Position numbers and translations under genes: made by a program | Shown here: positions 33,530 to 42,013 of the stretch, one piece after another | Layout: every line of letters starts with the position of its first letter | Numbering within the stretch: position 1 is the first letter of the stretch | Notes under the pieces: model-generated | What the model was told of the DNA's origin: nothing | Database searches by the model: none | Seen by the model: the letters and a program-made list of their open reading frames with translations, nothing else | DNA from: Vicinamibacterales bacterium | Lineage (GTDB): Bacteria > Acidobacteriota > Vicinamibacteria > Vicinamibacterales > UBA2999 | Direction: 5' to 3' | Length of the DNA: 64,000 nt | Assembly (NCBI GenBank): GCA_030680175.1 | Contig: JAUXWO010000055.1 | Coordinates: forward strand, 62,001 to 126,000

Positions 33530-33577
33530 GGCCCCCGATCACACCACCGACGCCGATGTGGCGCAAGGGCCCGGGCG

Positions 33578-34015
33578 TCAGGCGTTGCCCTTCGCCCGAG
33601 CCTCGAGCTCGGCGCGCAGGCGGTCTTCCTGCGCCCGCAGTTCCGGCGTCAACTCCGCGCCGAAGTCCTCGACCTCGAACACCGGCCGGATCTCGATCTC
33701 GGAGTCGGACAGCATGGGATTGGGGCAGCGCTTCACCCACTCCACCGCCTCCTCCATCGACCGGACCTGCCACATCCAGAACCCGGCGATGAGCTCCTTG
33801 GTCTCGGCGAACGGCCCGTCGACGACGGTGCGCGTGGCGCCGGAGAAGCGGATGCGCTTGCCCTTGACGCTCGGGTGCAGCCCGTCCCCGGCCAGCATGA
33901 TGCCCGCCTTGACGAGCTCCTCGTTGTACGCGCCCATGTCGGCGAGCAGCTGCTCGCCCGGCATCACGCCCGCCTCCGACTCCTCCGTTGCCTTCACGAT
34001 CACCATCACCCGCAT
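33578..34015 (-). CDS. YCII-related (DGPF domain) protein
   Basis: A 145-residue protein with MRVMVIVKATEESEAG, SVKGKRIRFSGATRTVVDGPFAETKELIAGFW including the DGPF motif that names the family, and VEWVKRCP. The fold is ferredoxin-like. These proteins are encoded next to ECF42 sigma factors, as here with a 48-base gap, but their function is unknown. The ATG at 34015 agrees with the family start; the longer upstream frame has no similarity. Confidence 0.9.
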   Translation of the reverse strand: MRVMVIVKATEESEAGVMPGEQLLADMGAYNEELVKAGIMLAGDGLHPSVKGKRIRFSGATRTVVDGPFAETKELIAGFWMWQVRSMEEAVEWVKRCPNPMLSDSEIEIRPVFEVEDFGAELTPELRAQEDRLRAELEARAKGNA

Positions 34016-34441
34016 CGTCGTCTCCACGTGATGAGGCGCCCCGAACCCGTCGGAGCGACCGGGGCAGGCCGATTCCCGCCCTCTGTATGCACGTCGAACG
34101 GGCAGGGGCGGGATCGACATCTGGACGGCCCTGCCCCCCAAAAAAAGATCGGGGCACGGTTCCGACGCGTTGCTCTCGCCGACCTGCACGGTTTCTGCAC
34201 CCCCAACGACGAAGTGTGCCGGGCGCTGGTCGCGCGTCCTGTTCCCTTATAGACGGTTGAGCGGGCCGAAAATCATCGGTGCCGGCGATCGCGCAATATT
34301 CCGCGCGATGCGGCCGTTCCCCAGGCGTCACGCACGCCGTGGGCGACCGCATTCTGGTGGTTGATGCCGAGGCGCTGCTCGCGATGCTGCACGTCGTGCT
34401 GAACGAGACGAGCGGCGGGTCATCCGGGGGGCGGCGGCGCG
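34016..34441. other. Gene-free gap of 426 bases
   Basis: No credible coding region. GGGCAGGG (34100-34107) and CCCTGCCC (34129-34136) form an eight-base stem, followed at 34140-34147 by an A-run that is unusual in this GC-rich DNA. As the run is A-rich on the plus strand and T-rich before the stem on the minus strand, it does not read as a standard terminator in either direction. A short stretch near 34340-34420 has coding-like composition, but I cannot assign it. Confidence 0.5.
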
Positions 34442-35398
34442 TCAGGCCGCCAGGCGGAGCGGCAGTCCGAAGCGCGGGAACAGCGCCTCGACGTCGAGGA
34501 ACGCGTTCCACGCCGTGATCGCGCCCCCGGCCACTTCCAGCACCGTGAGCGACCAGGCGTGATAGCCGGCGCCGGGTCCGGTGTGCCGGTACTGCGCGAA
34601 GGCGGGCGAGCCACAGGCCTCGACGCGCACGAGGCGTGACCCGCGGCACCCGGCCCCGGGACCGGTGAGCCACGCGGCGATCGCCTCGCGTCCCTGCAGC
34701 CACAGCGTGTACGGCGGCATCGACAGCGTGGCGTCCTCGCGCATCAGCGCCACGAGCGCCTCGACGTCGTACCGAGCGAAGGCGTCCACGTAGCGCTCGA
34801 GGAGCGCCGTGGCGTCCTCGGGCAGGGCCTGTGCGGTGGGCAGGGCCACCTGCTTCGCGGTGAGCGTGGCGCGGGCGCGCTGGAGGGCGCTGTTGATCGC
34901 GGTGGTGGACGTATCGAGACAGTCGGCGGCCTCCGCCGCCGACCAGCCGAGGACCTCGGTGAGGAGCAGCGCGGCGCGCTGGCGCGGGGGCAGGTGCTGC
35001 AGGGCGGCGACGAACGCCAGCCGGATACTCTGGCGCAGCGCGGCCTGCTCGAGCGGGCTGGCCGAGGGCGGCAGGACGTGCGCATCGGGGACCGGCTCGA
35101 GCCAGTCGGTGCGCGGCCGTGTCTCGAGCGAGCTGCTGGCCGTGCCCGGCGGCCCCTCCTCCATCGGCCGTGCGCGGCGCGACCGGCTGGCCAGGGTATC
35201 GAGGCACACGTTCGTGGCAATCCGGTAGAGCCATGTGCCGATGGCCGCGCGTCCCTCGAAGCGTTCCCGTCCCTGCCACGCGCGGATCATCGTGTCCTGC
35301 ACGGCGTCTTCCGCATCGCACACCGACCCCAGCATGCGATAGCAGTGGCCGATGAGCGCCGGGCGGTGGGTCTCGAGCTGCGCGACGTCGAAGGGCAT
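34442..35398 (-). CDS. ECF sigma factor with C-terminal SnoaL-like domain
   Basis: A 318-residue protein. Region 2: [29 protein letters not shown]. Region 4: [44 protein letters not shown]. The C-terminal 120 residues form an NTF2/SnoaL-like domain ([49 protein letters not shown]). This matches the SigG/TIGR02960 group, in which the SnoaL-like domain tunes activity in place of an anti-sigma factor. The ATG at 35398 is chosen because the frame upstream only translates a heptamer repeat tract. It lies on the same strand as the ECF42/YCII pair. Confidence 0.88.
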   Translation of the reverse strand: MPFDVAQLETHRPALIGHCYRMLGSVCDAEDAVQDTMIRAWQGRERFEGRAAIGTWLYRIATNVCLDTLASRSRRARPMEEGPPGTASSSLETRPRTDWLEPVPDAHVLPPSASPLEQAALRQSIRLAFVAALQHLPPRQRAALLLTEVLGWSAAEAADCLDTSTTAINSALQRARATLTAKQVALPTAQALPEDATALLERYVDAFARYDVEALVALMREDATLSMPPYTLWLQGREAIAAWLTGPGAGCRGSRLVRVEACGSPAFAQYRHTGPGAGYHAWSLTVLEVAGGAITAWNAFLDVEALFPRFGLPLRLAA

Positions 35399-35456
35399 CC
35401 GGTCGAGATGATACCGCGCCCGGTCCGGGCCCGGGCCATCCCGGGTTGACACGGCG

Positions 35457-35540
35457 CCCACGACCCACGACCCACTACCCACGGCCCACGGCCCACGGCC
35501 CACGACCCACGACCCACTACCCACTACCCACTACCCACTC
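35457..35540. repeat. Twelve tandem heptamers of the form CCCACNN
   Basis: Twelve uninterrupted seven-base units (CCCACGA, CCCACTA, CCCACGG and a final CCCACTC) run from 35457 to 35540, followed by a few degraded units to about 35557. The tract lies just upstream of the SnoaL-type sigma factor and just before a truncated gene remnant. Because seven is not a multiple of three it reads in all frames. Such heptamer tracts recur in other bacterial genomes and expand by slippage. Confidence 0.92.
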
Positions 35541-35562
35541 CCTACCCACTCCCCACGCGAGC

Positions 35563-35661
35563 CGCGACGCGCGCGACGGCGTGATGAAGTCGGGCATGGA
35601 GACCGGCATGGTGGCCAGCTACGACCGGCTGGACGAAGTGCTCGCGACCCTCGACGCCTAG
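35563..35661 (+). pseudogene. C-terminal remnant of an SRPBCC/AHSA1-type protein
   Basis: The last 33 codons before the TAG at 35659-35661 read ARDGVMKSGMETGMVASY then DRLDEVLATLDA. This closely resembles the final helix of AHSA1/SRPBCC domain proteins (usual form: R-A-x-x-x-x-x-GMxxGxxxSxDRLDELLA). No upstream domain exists; the heptamer tract takes its place. It seems to be the surviving tail of a gene cut by deletion or repeat expansion. SRPBCC genes commonly neighbour ECF sigma factors of this type, which fits the location. Confidence 0.6.
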
Positions 35662-35781
35662 TCGCGCATCGACCGGCGCCGCACCCGGGCACGGGCTCGA
35701 CGGCGGTCTGTTTGACGCTGGAAAGCCCGGCCACCCATAATGGCGATCTCCGAACCTGTTCCTTTTCCGAGGAGTGTCGAG

Positions 35782-36948
35782 ATGGCCCGAGCAATGGGGA
35801 TTCTACTGGTGGCGGGCCTCGTCCTGACGGGCGGCGCCCTGCTGTCCGGCCAGGCCGGGATCCAGCGGTCGGCGTATCACGACTACCGCGTGACGACGGT
35901 GGTGGACGGGCTGATGAACCCGTGGTCCATCGCCTTCCTCCCCGGTGGCGACATGCTCGTCACCGAGAAGCCCGGCCGGCTGCGGATCGTGCGGAATGGG
36001 ACGCTCCTGCCGAACGCGGTCGAAGGTGTGCCGGCCGTCCAGAGCGAAGGCCAGGGCGGGCTGCTCGAAGTGGTGCCGCACCCGCAGTTCGCCACCAACC
36101 GGCTGCTGTACCTGAGCTACTCGAAGCCTGGCGTGGGCGACCGGACCGCGAACACCGCTGTCATCCGCGGACGCTTCGAGAACGACCGGCTCACCAACGT
36201 CGAGGAGATCTTCGAGTCGGTGGCGCAGGGGCGTGGCCACTACGGCTGCAAGCTGGTCTTCGACGGCAAGGGCTACCTCTTCATCACGCTCGGCGATCGC
36301 CAGGTGCCGCCCACGGGGAACCTCGAGGCGCACCCCGCGCAGGACCTCTCGAACCACCACGGCGTCACCGTGCGCATTCACGACGATGGGCGCGTGCCGG
36401 CGGACAATCCGTTCGTGGGACGCGAGGGCGCGCTGCCGACGATCTGGAGCTACGGCCACCGCAACGCGCAGGGCATGGCGATTCACCCGGATACCGGCGA
36501 CCTGTGGCAGAACGAGCACGGCCCGCAGGGCGGCGACGAGCTGAACCTGGTGCAGCCCGGCAAGAACTACGGCTGGCCGGTGGTCGGCTACGGCGTCAAC
36601 TATACGAGTGGCACCGCCATCCATGCGGGCACGCACCGCGAGGGGATGGAGCCCCCGGTGCACGTCTGGGTGCCGTCGATCGGCATCTCGGGCATGATGA
36701 TCTACACGGGTGACCGCTTCCCGCAGTGGAAGGGCAACATCTTCGTCGGCGGCATGGCCGGCGAGCAGCTCGCGCGGCTGACGCTCGACGGCCAGCGCGT
36801 CGTCAACGAGGAGACGCTCGTGCAGCGCATGGGCCGCATCCGCGACATCCGGCAGGGCCCCGACGGCCTCATCTACCTGGCCATCGACAACCGGCAGGGC
36901 CGCACGTCGCCGATCCTGCGCCTCGAGCCGGCCGAGACGACGCGCTGA
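35782..36948 (+). CDS. PQQ-dependent aldose sugar dehydrogenase-like protein
   Basis: A 388-residue protein with a signal peptide (GILLVAGLVLTGGALLSGQA). A six-bladed propeller of the soluble glucose dehydrogenase/YliI type follows: GLMNPWSIAFLPGGDMLVTEKPGRLR, SEGQGGLLEVVPHPQF, ITLGDR, SYGHRNAQGMAIHP, NEHGPQGGDELNLVQPGKNYGWP and DGLIYLAIDN. It should oxidise aldose sugars in the periplasm with PQQ as cofactor. A GGAG lies eight bases before the ATG at 35782. The cytochromes c at 27-29 kb could be acceptors, but they are not adjacent. Confidence 0.9.
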   Translation: MARAMGILLVAGLVLTGGALLSGQAGIQRSAYHDYRVTTVVDGLMNPWSIAFLPGGDMLVTEKPGRLRIVRNGTLLPNAVEGVPAVQSEGQGGLLEVVPHPQFATNRLLYLSYSKPGVGDRTANTAVIRGRFENDRLTNVEEIFESVAQGRGHYGCKLVFDGKGYLFITLGDRQVPPTGNLEAHPAQDLSNHHGVTVRIHDDGRVPADNPFVGREGALPTIWSYGHRNAQGMAIHPDTGDLWQNEHGPQGGDELNLVQPGKNYGWPVVGYGVNYTSGTAIHAGTHREGMEPPVHVWVPSIGISGMMIYTGDRFPQWKGNIFVGGMAGEQLARLTLDGQRVVNEETLVQRMGRIRDIRQGPDGLIYLAIDNRQGRTSPILRLEPAETTR

Positions 36949-37085
36949 CCGCCCGCCGCCGATTGGTGTCTTGACGACCTGGGTCACGCCGGGCGCGCTC
37001 TGTTCCGAGCACGCCCGGCGTTGCTCGTTGCAGCGCGGGCGAGTCCAAGGTTGACCGGCACGGCGGATTGCTGTCTGCTCGACCC

Positions 37086-38345
37086 ATGGAGACGGACGGC
37101 GACGCGCAACGCCGGCCGGCGCCGCGTTGGTTGAATCGCACCGTGGCTGGCGCCGGCGTGACGAGCGCGCTTGGCGACTTCTCGTACGAAACGACGACGG
37201 TGGTGCTGCCGGGATTCCTGGCGGTGCTCGGCGTGCCCGCGGCCGCGTTGGGCTTCATCGAGGGCGTGGCCGACGCCGTGTCGAGCTTCACCAGGTTGCT
37301 GGCCGGGTTCGTGGCCGACAAGCTGGGGCACCGCAAGGCGCTCGTCGTCGTGGGCTACGCGCTCACGCCCCTGGGGCAGGCGGCGATTGCCCTCGCCAAC
37401 GGCTGGCCGCTCGTGCTCTGCGGCCGGCTCATTTCATGGTTCGGCAAGGGCCTGCGCGGCCCACTGCGTGATGCCATCGTGGCGCAGGCGATCGCGCCAG
37501 AGACCCGTGGGCGCGCGTTCGGGTTCCACCGCGCGATGGACACGGGTGGCGCCATCGCGGGCCCGCTGCTCGGCGTCGCATTGCTCGGCTGGGCGCAGGG
37601 TCTGGCCTGGGCAGACGCCGCCGGCCCGTTTCGACTGGTCTTCTGGCTGACGCTCGTGCCCGGCATCCTGGCGGTGGTTGCGTTCCTCGTGCTCGTGCGC
37701 GATCCCGAGCGCGCGCCGAACCCCGCGCTCAGGCTGGCCACCGCGCTCGGCGGCCTTCCCCCGAGGTTCCGACGGTACCTGGGCGCGGTCGGGCTGTTCG
37801 GCTCCGGTGACTTCTCGCACGCGCTGCTGATCCTTGCGGCGACACACTTGCTGACGCCGGACCTCGGTGTTGTTCGCGCGGCGCAGGTGGCCGGACTGCT
37901 CTACGTTGCCCGAAACGTCGTCCAGGTCGTCATCTCGTACCCGATCGGCGCGCTTGCGGATCGGCAGGGGCCGGCGCGGGTCCTGGTGCTCGGGTACGCC
38001 GCGGGTGCGGCGACCGCGGCGATGATGGCCGCGGCGTTCACGGGCGGGACGGGTGGGGTGTGGCTGCTTGCCGGCGTGTTCGGGCTGGCGGGGGTGTCCG
38101 TCGCGACCCAGGAGGCGCTCGAGCCGACCGTGACGGCCAGCCTGGTGCCAGCGGACGTCATCGCCACCGGGTACGGCGCGCTCGGCACGGTGAACGGTGC
38201 CGCGAAGTTCGTGGCCAGCACCGGCGTCGGCCTGCTGTGGACGTACGTGTCGCCAGCGTTTGCCTTCACGGCGGCCGCGCTGTTGATGGCGGCAGGCACG
38301 GGCACGCTGGCGGCGGCGACGGGGAGAAGGGGCCTGCCTCATTAG
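37086..38345 (+). CDS. Major facilitator superfamily transporter
   Basis: A 419-residue protein with twelve predicted helices. Family landmarks include the loop 2-3 motif GFVADKLGHRKALVVVGY and GRLISWFGKGLRGPLRDAIVAQ with an Arg/Asp pair. The second half repeats the loop motif as PIGALADRQGPARVLVLGY. This resembles the UMF-type or Nre-like MFS group annotated in acidobacteria and proteobacteria as putative drug or metal exporters. The substrate is unknown. The ATG at 37086 is preferred over a TTG at 37068. Confidence 0.88.
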   Translation: METDGDAQRRPAPRWLNRTVAGAGVTSALGDFSYETTTVVLPGFLAVLGVPAAALGFIEGVADAVSSFTRLLAGFVADKLGHRKALVVVGYALTPLGQAAIALANGWPLVLCGRLISWFGKGLRGPLRDAIVAQAIAPETRGRAFGFHRAMDTGGAIAGPLLGVALLGWAQGLAWADAAGPFRLVFWLTLVPGILAVVAFLVLVRDPERAPNPALRLATALGGLPPRFRRYLGAVGLFGSGDFSHALLILAATHLLTPDLGVVRAAQVAGLLYVARNVVQVVISYPIGALADRQGPARVLVLGYAAGAATAAMMAAAFTGGTGGVWLLAGVFGLAGVSVATQEALEPTVTASLVPADVIATGYGALGTVNGAAKFVASTGVGLLWTYVSPAFAFTAAALLMAAGTGTLAAATGRRGLPH

Positions 38346-38354
38346 GCCCCTGCT

Positions 38355-38681
38355 TCACTTCAACATCACCAGCAGCATGCGCGCCGCCGCCGGCGCGTCG
38401 ACGGCGTGTGGCACGTCGGCGGGCATGCGCACGACGGTGCCCGGCGTGGCCTGCACCGCTGCGCCGCCGATGGTCAGCGTGAGTGCACCCTCCAGCACCA
38501 GCACGAGCGCGTCGAATGGCGAGGTGTGCTCGGTGAGCCCCTGCCCCGCGTCGAACGCGAAGAGCGTCAGGTTGCCGCCGCTCGCTTTCGCGAGGATGCG
38601 GCTGGCGATGCCGTGCTCGGTGGGCGTCACCAGCGCGTGAAGTGCCAGCGCCTCGGCGGGTGGAAGTTGCGGTGCGGCCAT
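38355..38681 (-). CDS. Small cupin-domain protein
   Basis: A 108-residue single cupin. FDALVLVLEGALTLTIGGAAVQATPGTVVRMPADVPHAVDAP contains the second cupin motif with the PHA histidine. The first motif (GQGLTEHTSPFDAL) retains one clear metal-type His and Glu. The role may be sensory or enzymatic, with no specific function visible. The start at 38681 follows the minus-strand frame after a low-similarity extension. It ends ten bases from the convergent MFS stop. Confidence 0.8.
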   Translation of the reverse strand: MAAPQLPPAEALALHALVTPTEHGIASRILAKASGGNLTLFAFDAGQGLTEHTSPFDALVLVLEGALTLTIGGAAVQATPGTVVRMPADVPHAVDAPAAARMLLVMLK

Positions 38682-38813
38682 GGGTGGTGTGCTCCTGTCG
38701 GGGCGCCGGAGGCCGCCGGCGCGCGGATCGATGTGGTGTCTCGACCGATGGTGTGTCGCGATGGACGAGAGACGGCCTCCGCCCAGTCGCGATACGGTGG
38801 GCGGCGCCACCAA

Positions 38814-39116
38814 CTACAGGTCGAACAGCGCCTGCAGGAAGTCGCCCGTGCCGGGCGGGCCGCTGAGCGTCAACTGAATCGGTCCGCCGTCGGGCGCGAC
38901 GGTCACGTCGAACCGAAGAAACCGGCAGCACTGCCGTTCCGCGTCGATCGTCGTCATCAGATCGGTGAACGCGGTGGCATCGAACTGCAGGCGCACCGTG
39001 TCCCCCTCGCCTTCGCGCGCGGTGGCGCGCCGCACCAGCCCGGGCAGCAGCGCCGCCTTGCGCGCGCTGAGGGCGTCCGGCGTCAGGGTGCAGGCGATGG
39101 GGAGCGGTGCGGCCAT
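38814..39116 (-). CDS. Conserved small protein with an ERxCCxFL motif
   Basis: A 100-residue protein. TLTPDALSARKAALLPGLVR is followed by a central pattern TTIDAERQCCRFLRFDVTV and GPIQLTLSGPPGTGDFLQAL. A paired-cysteine motif of this kind occurs in small uncharacterised proteins, sometimes near mercury- or MerR-linked genes; that link is from memory of the family and is not proven here. The two cysteines could bind a metal. It is followed on the same strand by the small cupin gene after 132 bases. Confidence 0.65.
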   Translation of the reverse strand: MAAPLPIACTLTPDALSARKAALLPGLVRRATAREGEGDTVRLQFDATAFTDLMTTIDAERQCCRFLRFDVTVAPDGGPIQLTLSGPPGTGDFLQALFDL

Positions 39117-39147
39117 GGTCCCAGCTTACGTCACCGCGGCGGCGCGG

Positions 39148-39828
39148 CTACTTGATGCCGACGCTCAGCACCTCGAACGGTGCGCCGCCGATGTTCGACA
39201 CGGCGTGCGGCACGTCGCGCGGCAGAAACAGCACGTCGCCCGCCGCGTGCTCCTTCATCGTCACCTCGTCGCCCAGCCGCACCTCGACGCGGCCCGGCGT
39301 GAGCTGCACCACGACGAGGTCAAAGGGATGCGTGTGGATGGGTTCACGGGCGCCGACGGCGAAGCCGACCAGGGTGACGCGCGCCTCGGCGTTGTCGAGT
39401 CCGAGCGTGCGCGTGATGCCCTCCGGCGCCGCGGAGGCGGGCGCCTCGCCGCCGGGCGTCCGATCCGGCTTGATCGCGATGGTGACGACGTCGAAGGGGG
39501 CGGTGCCGGCGTTGCCGGCCGCATGCGGCAGCTCGCGCGGGATGAAGTCCACGAACCCGTGCGGCCGCCGGCCGCGCGTGTGCGCGCTGCCCAGCCGCAT
39601 GTCCACGTCGCCATCGCCGATCTGGACCACGACGGCCGAGAAGGGATGCGTGTGCACCTCCTCCTGCGCGCCGGGCGCCATGCCGAGACGCGCCATCATC
39701 ACCGTGCGGTTGTCGACCAGCACGGTGCGCGTGATGCCGGGCGGCATGGTGGGCGCCGGCTGCGCGGCGATCGCGGCGACGGCACAGACGAGAAACCCGC
39801 CGAGTGGCATGGCCAGTGCTGGCCGCAT
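39148..39828 (-). CDS. Exported bicupin protein
   Basis: A 226-residue protein with a signal peptide (LGGFLVCAVAAIAAQPAP) and two cupin domains that are clearly duplicates of each other: MAPGAQEEVHTHPFSAVVVQIGDG and VGAREPIHTHPFDLVVVQLTPG, each followed by PRELPHAAGNAGTAPFDVVTI or PRDVPHAVSNIGGAPFEVLSV. Both copies keep the metal-type histidines (HTHP and PHA). It is therefore a periplasmic or secreted double cupin of unknown substrate. Confidence 0.85.
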   Translation of the reverse strand: MRPALAMPLGGFLVCAVAAIAAQPAPTMPPGITRTVLVDNRTVMMARLGMAPGAQEEVHTHPFSAVVVQIGDGDVDMRLGSAHTRGRRPHGFVDFIPRELPHAAGNAGTAPFDVVTIAIKPDRTPGGEAPASAAPEGITRTLGLDNAEARVTLVGFAVGAREPIHTHPFDLVVVQLTPGRVEVRLGDEVTMKEHAAGDVLFLPRDVPHAVSNIGGAPFEVLSVGIK

Positions 39829-39922
39829 ACGACCTCCAATCAGTCCGACCGCGTCCCTGTCAACGCGCGCGGACCCTCAGTGTCCCACACTCCCCGACCG
39901 AACGCGCCGCTGCCCGGGCGGG

Positions 39923-40312
39923 CTACGCCATCCGCACCATGGTCTCGAGCAGCCGCTCGAGGGCCGCGGCCGGATCCGGCGTGCGCCCGGTGTGCACGGG
40001 CGACATCTGAATCACCGTGCTGCGCGGGGACACGAGCCAGCGAAACCGCCCGCGCGGCGGCAGCGCCCCGATGGGACCCGCGGCGGGGCCGCCGGCGCAG
40101 ACCGCCGGAATGATGGCCAGGTGCGCGCGCACCGCCTCCAGATCGAGCGACGGGTCCAGGGCCCGCAGACGCGCCTCGTCAAGCTCGATGCGCGATTCGA
40201 GAAACGACGAATCGGCGCACGACAGGATCACGCCCACGTTGATCTGCTCGCCGCGATCGACGCGGGGCACCACGCGGACGATCGCGTAGTCGTACGCGTG
40301 CTCAACGGCCAC
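39923..40312 (-). CDS. DUF3037 family protein
   Basis: A 129-residue protein with the pattern of DUF3037: HAYDYAIVRVVPRVDRGEQINVGVILSC and ARLRALDPSLDLEAVRAHLAII, ending in a region with SPRSTVIQMSPVHTG. A GTG at 40312 with GAGGAGG seven bases upstream is the likely start. It overlaps the HipA-like gene by 11 bases. DUF3037 genes are typically next to HipA-like kinases, and that pairing is present here. Confidence 0.85.
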   Translation of the reverse strand: MAVEHAYDYAIVRVVPRVDRGEQINVGVILSCADSSFLESRIELDEARLRALDPSLDLEAVRAHLAIIPAVCAGGPAAGPIGALPPRGRFRWLVSPRSTVIQMSPVHTGRTPDPAAALERLLETMVRMA

Positions 40313-41093
40313 CGAGCGCCTCCTCGACAAAAGCGCGCGGCGCCTGCAGCCGCTCCACCAGGTACCGCGTGTAGCCGGCCCGTGCCCCGACGCCCTCGCT
40401 GCCGGGCGTGGCGGCCAGCCACTCGTCGGGAATCAGCCCCGTGATCTCGCCGATCACCGCCGGCGTGAGGACGGATGCCAACGCCGCATCCGCTTCCCGG
40501 AGCCGTGTCGCATCGCGCAAGAGCACGTGCGTGGCGATCAGCGGGAACGGATCGCCGGCGCGCGTGGGCCCGGACGCCCAGCCCGGGGTGTGATGGAAAT
40601 ACAGCGTGGCGCCGTGGTCGATGAGCCACGGCCGCTTGTGCCACATCAGCATGTTCGTGTTCCTGACCGTCCGATCCACGTTCATCACATAGGCGTCGAA
40701 CCAGACGATCCGTGACGCAAGATCGGCATCGAGCGTCTGCACGAGCGGGTCGAACGTGACCGATCCGGGCAGGTAGTCGAGCGCCAGGTTCAGTCCCGCG
40801 CTGTCGTGAATCAGCTGGTGAATCTCGGGATCCGGTTCCGTGCGCGCGAGATCCTGGTCGAGGTCCGCCAGCACGAGGTCCGGCACGGGAAGGCCGAGGA
40901 CCCGCGCGATCTCCCCCGATACCAGCTCCGCGATCAGCGCCCGCGCCCCCTGCCCCGCACCACGGAACTTCAACACATACATCCCGTCATCGTCCGCCTC
41001 GACGATGGCGGGCAGGGAGCCGCCCTCGCGCAGGGGCGTGACGTACCGGGTGACGCGGACGGTCCGGAGGGTGCGCACGGGCAATTGTGACAC
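40302..41093 (-). CDS. HipA-like kinase (HipA_2 type)
   Basis: A 263-residue protein with kinase-type motifs: GMYVLKFRGAGQGARALIAELVSGEIAR includes the ATP-anchoring Lys and a Glu partner; VDRTVRNTNMLMW has the catalytic Asp and Asn; LIDHGATLYF is the metal-binding Asp region. It is shorter than classical HipA toxins and lacks the N-terminal domain. There is no HipB-like antitoxin; instead a DUF3037 gene overlaps its 3' end. The start codon is GTG at 41093. Confidence 0.85.
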   Translation of the reverse strand: MSQLPVRTLRTVRVTRYVTPLREGGSLPAIVEADDDGMYVLKFRGAGQGARALIAELVSGEIARVLGLPVPDLVLADLDQDLARTEPDPEIHQLIHDSAGLNLALDYLPGSVTFDPLVQTLDADLASRIVWFDAYVMNVDRTVRNTNMLMWHKRPWLIDHGATLYFHHTPGWASGPTRAGDPFPLIATHVLLRDATRLREADAALASVLTPAVIGEITGLIPDEWLAATPGSEGVGARAGYTRYLVERLQAPRAFVEEALGGR

Positions 41094-41112
41094 GGGGGTG
41101 GTCCGCGGTGAC

Positions 41113-41922
41113 TCAGGGCCGCGCCAGCGTATACACGCCGCGCGTGGGCGTGGTCGCGAAGCCCTCGGCGACCAACGCGCGGTTGCCCAGTCCCGCCTCC
41201 GGACGCGACAGGCCCGTCACGCGCGCGAGTTCGCCCGGCACGGTCATCCCGGCGCCCTCGAGGAAGCCCCGGGCGATCTCCCGGACGGCGACGTCCCGGC
41301 GGACGCGCTTCCGCAACGCGTCCGGGAACCGGCCGACCGCCAGCGTCCAGAGATAGGTGAACTTCGGCGCGTAGACGACTTCGCTGGGCACCACGATCAT
41401 CGCGGCCTGCAGTTCGTCGAGGGCTTTGGTGAAGATCCCGCGGTCCCTCACGCCGGAGTCCTCGCGGAGGTCGAGCGTGCTCATCTCCCACTCGTGGCGC
41501 AGCACCCGGAGGATCGCCCGCGCCTCGGGCGACAGCCGCGCCGCCTCCTCGGACCGGCGCAGGCCCCAGACGGCGTGGAAGTACGGCACCATGCGTGGCG
41601 CCACGAAGAGGGCTTTCCCCCGGGCGAGCTTGCCGTAGTAGACCTGACCGCGCCGCACGATCTCGTCCTTGAGGAGCCACGTGCGCGAGGCCTCCTCGTC
41701 CTTCTGGACATTCCGGGGCATCACCGCGTCCCGGCGCCCGCACACAGCCACGTAGAGGGAGGGGCCCGGCCGGCGCGAGTCCGTCAGGCACGCGGCGAAG
41801 CCCACCTGCTCGATGAAGCGCTCCGCATCGAGCGCGGTCTCCACCTGCCGCGCGCCCTCACGGCGCCAGCGTGCATCGCGGTGATCTTCGAACTCGGCGG
41901 GGATCCCGGGTGGTGTCCTCAC
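41113..41922 (-). CDS. AlkZ-related winged-helix protein
   Basis: A 269-residue protein. [54 protein letters not shown] and LRREDSG-like DNA-reader motifs fit the AlkZ-related family, which shares tandem winged helices with the DNA glycosylase AlkZ/YcaQ. The catalytic QxQ motif of AlkZ is not visible, so glycosylase activity cannot be assumed. The start is uncertain; the GTG at 41922 avoids overlap with the divergent PPIase gene, while the frame is open to 42015. Confidence 0.7.
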   Translation of the reverse strand: MRTPPGIPAEFEDHRDARWRREGARQVETALDAERFIEQVGFAACLTDSRRPGPSLYVAVCGRRDAVMPRNVQKDEEASRTWLLKDEIVRRGQVYYGKLARGKALFVAPRMVPYFHAVWGLRRSEEAARLSPEARAILRVLRHEWEMSTLDLREDSGVRDRGIFTKALDELQAAMIVVPSEVVYAPKFTYLWTLAVGRFPDALRKRVRRDVAVREIARGFLEGAGMTVPGELARVTGLSRPEAGLGNRALVAEGFATTPTRGVYTLARP

Positions 41923-42013
41923 AAGCGGCCTGCCGCTGATCGTATGGCGATTCCTGGAACGGCGAAAGGATCTCCTGCCAGCGGCGACCGGCCTCGCGTT
42001 TAGAATGGTGTCC

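Noticed and set aside
34279-34518. Short plus-strand frame in the gap before the SnoaL-type sigma factor
   Set aside because: No ribosome-binding site, no similarity, and it runs into the antisense of the sigma factor gene.
35399-35524. N-terminal extension of the SnoaL-type sigma factor
   Set aside because: The extension translates only the heptamer tract into Gly/Trp/Val repeats. Family similarity begins at the ATG at 35398.
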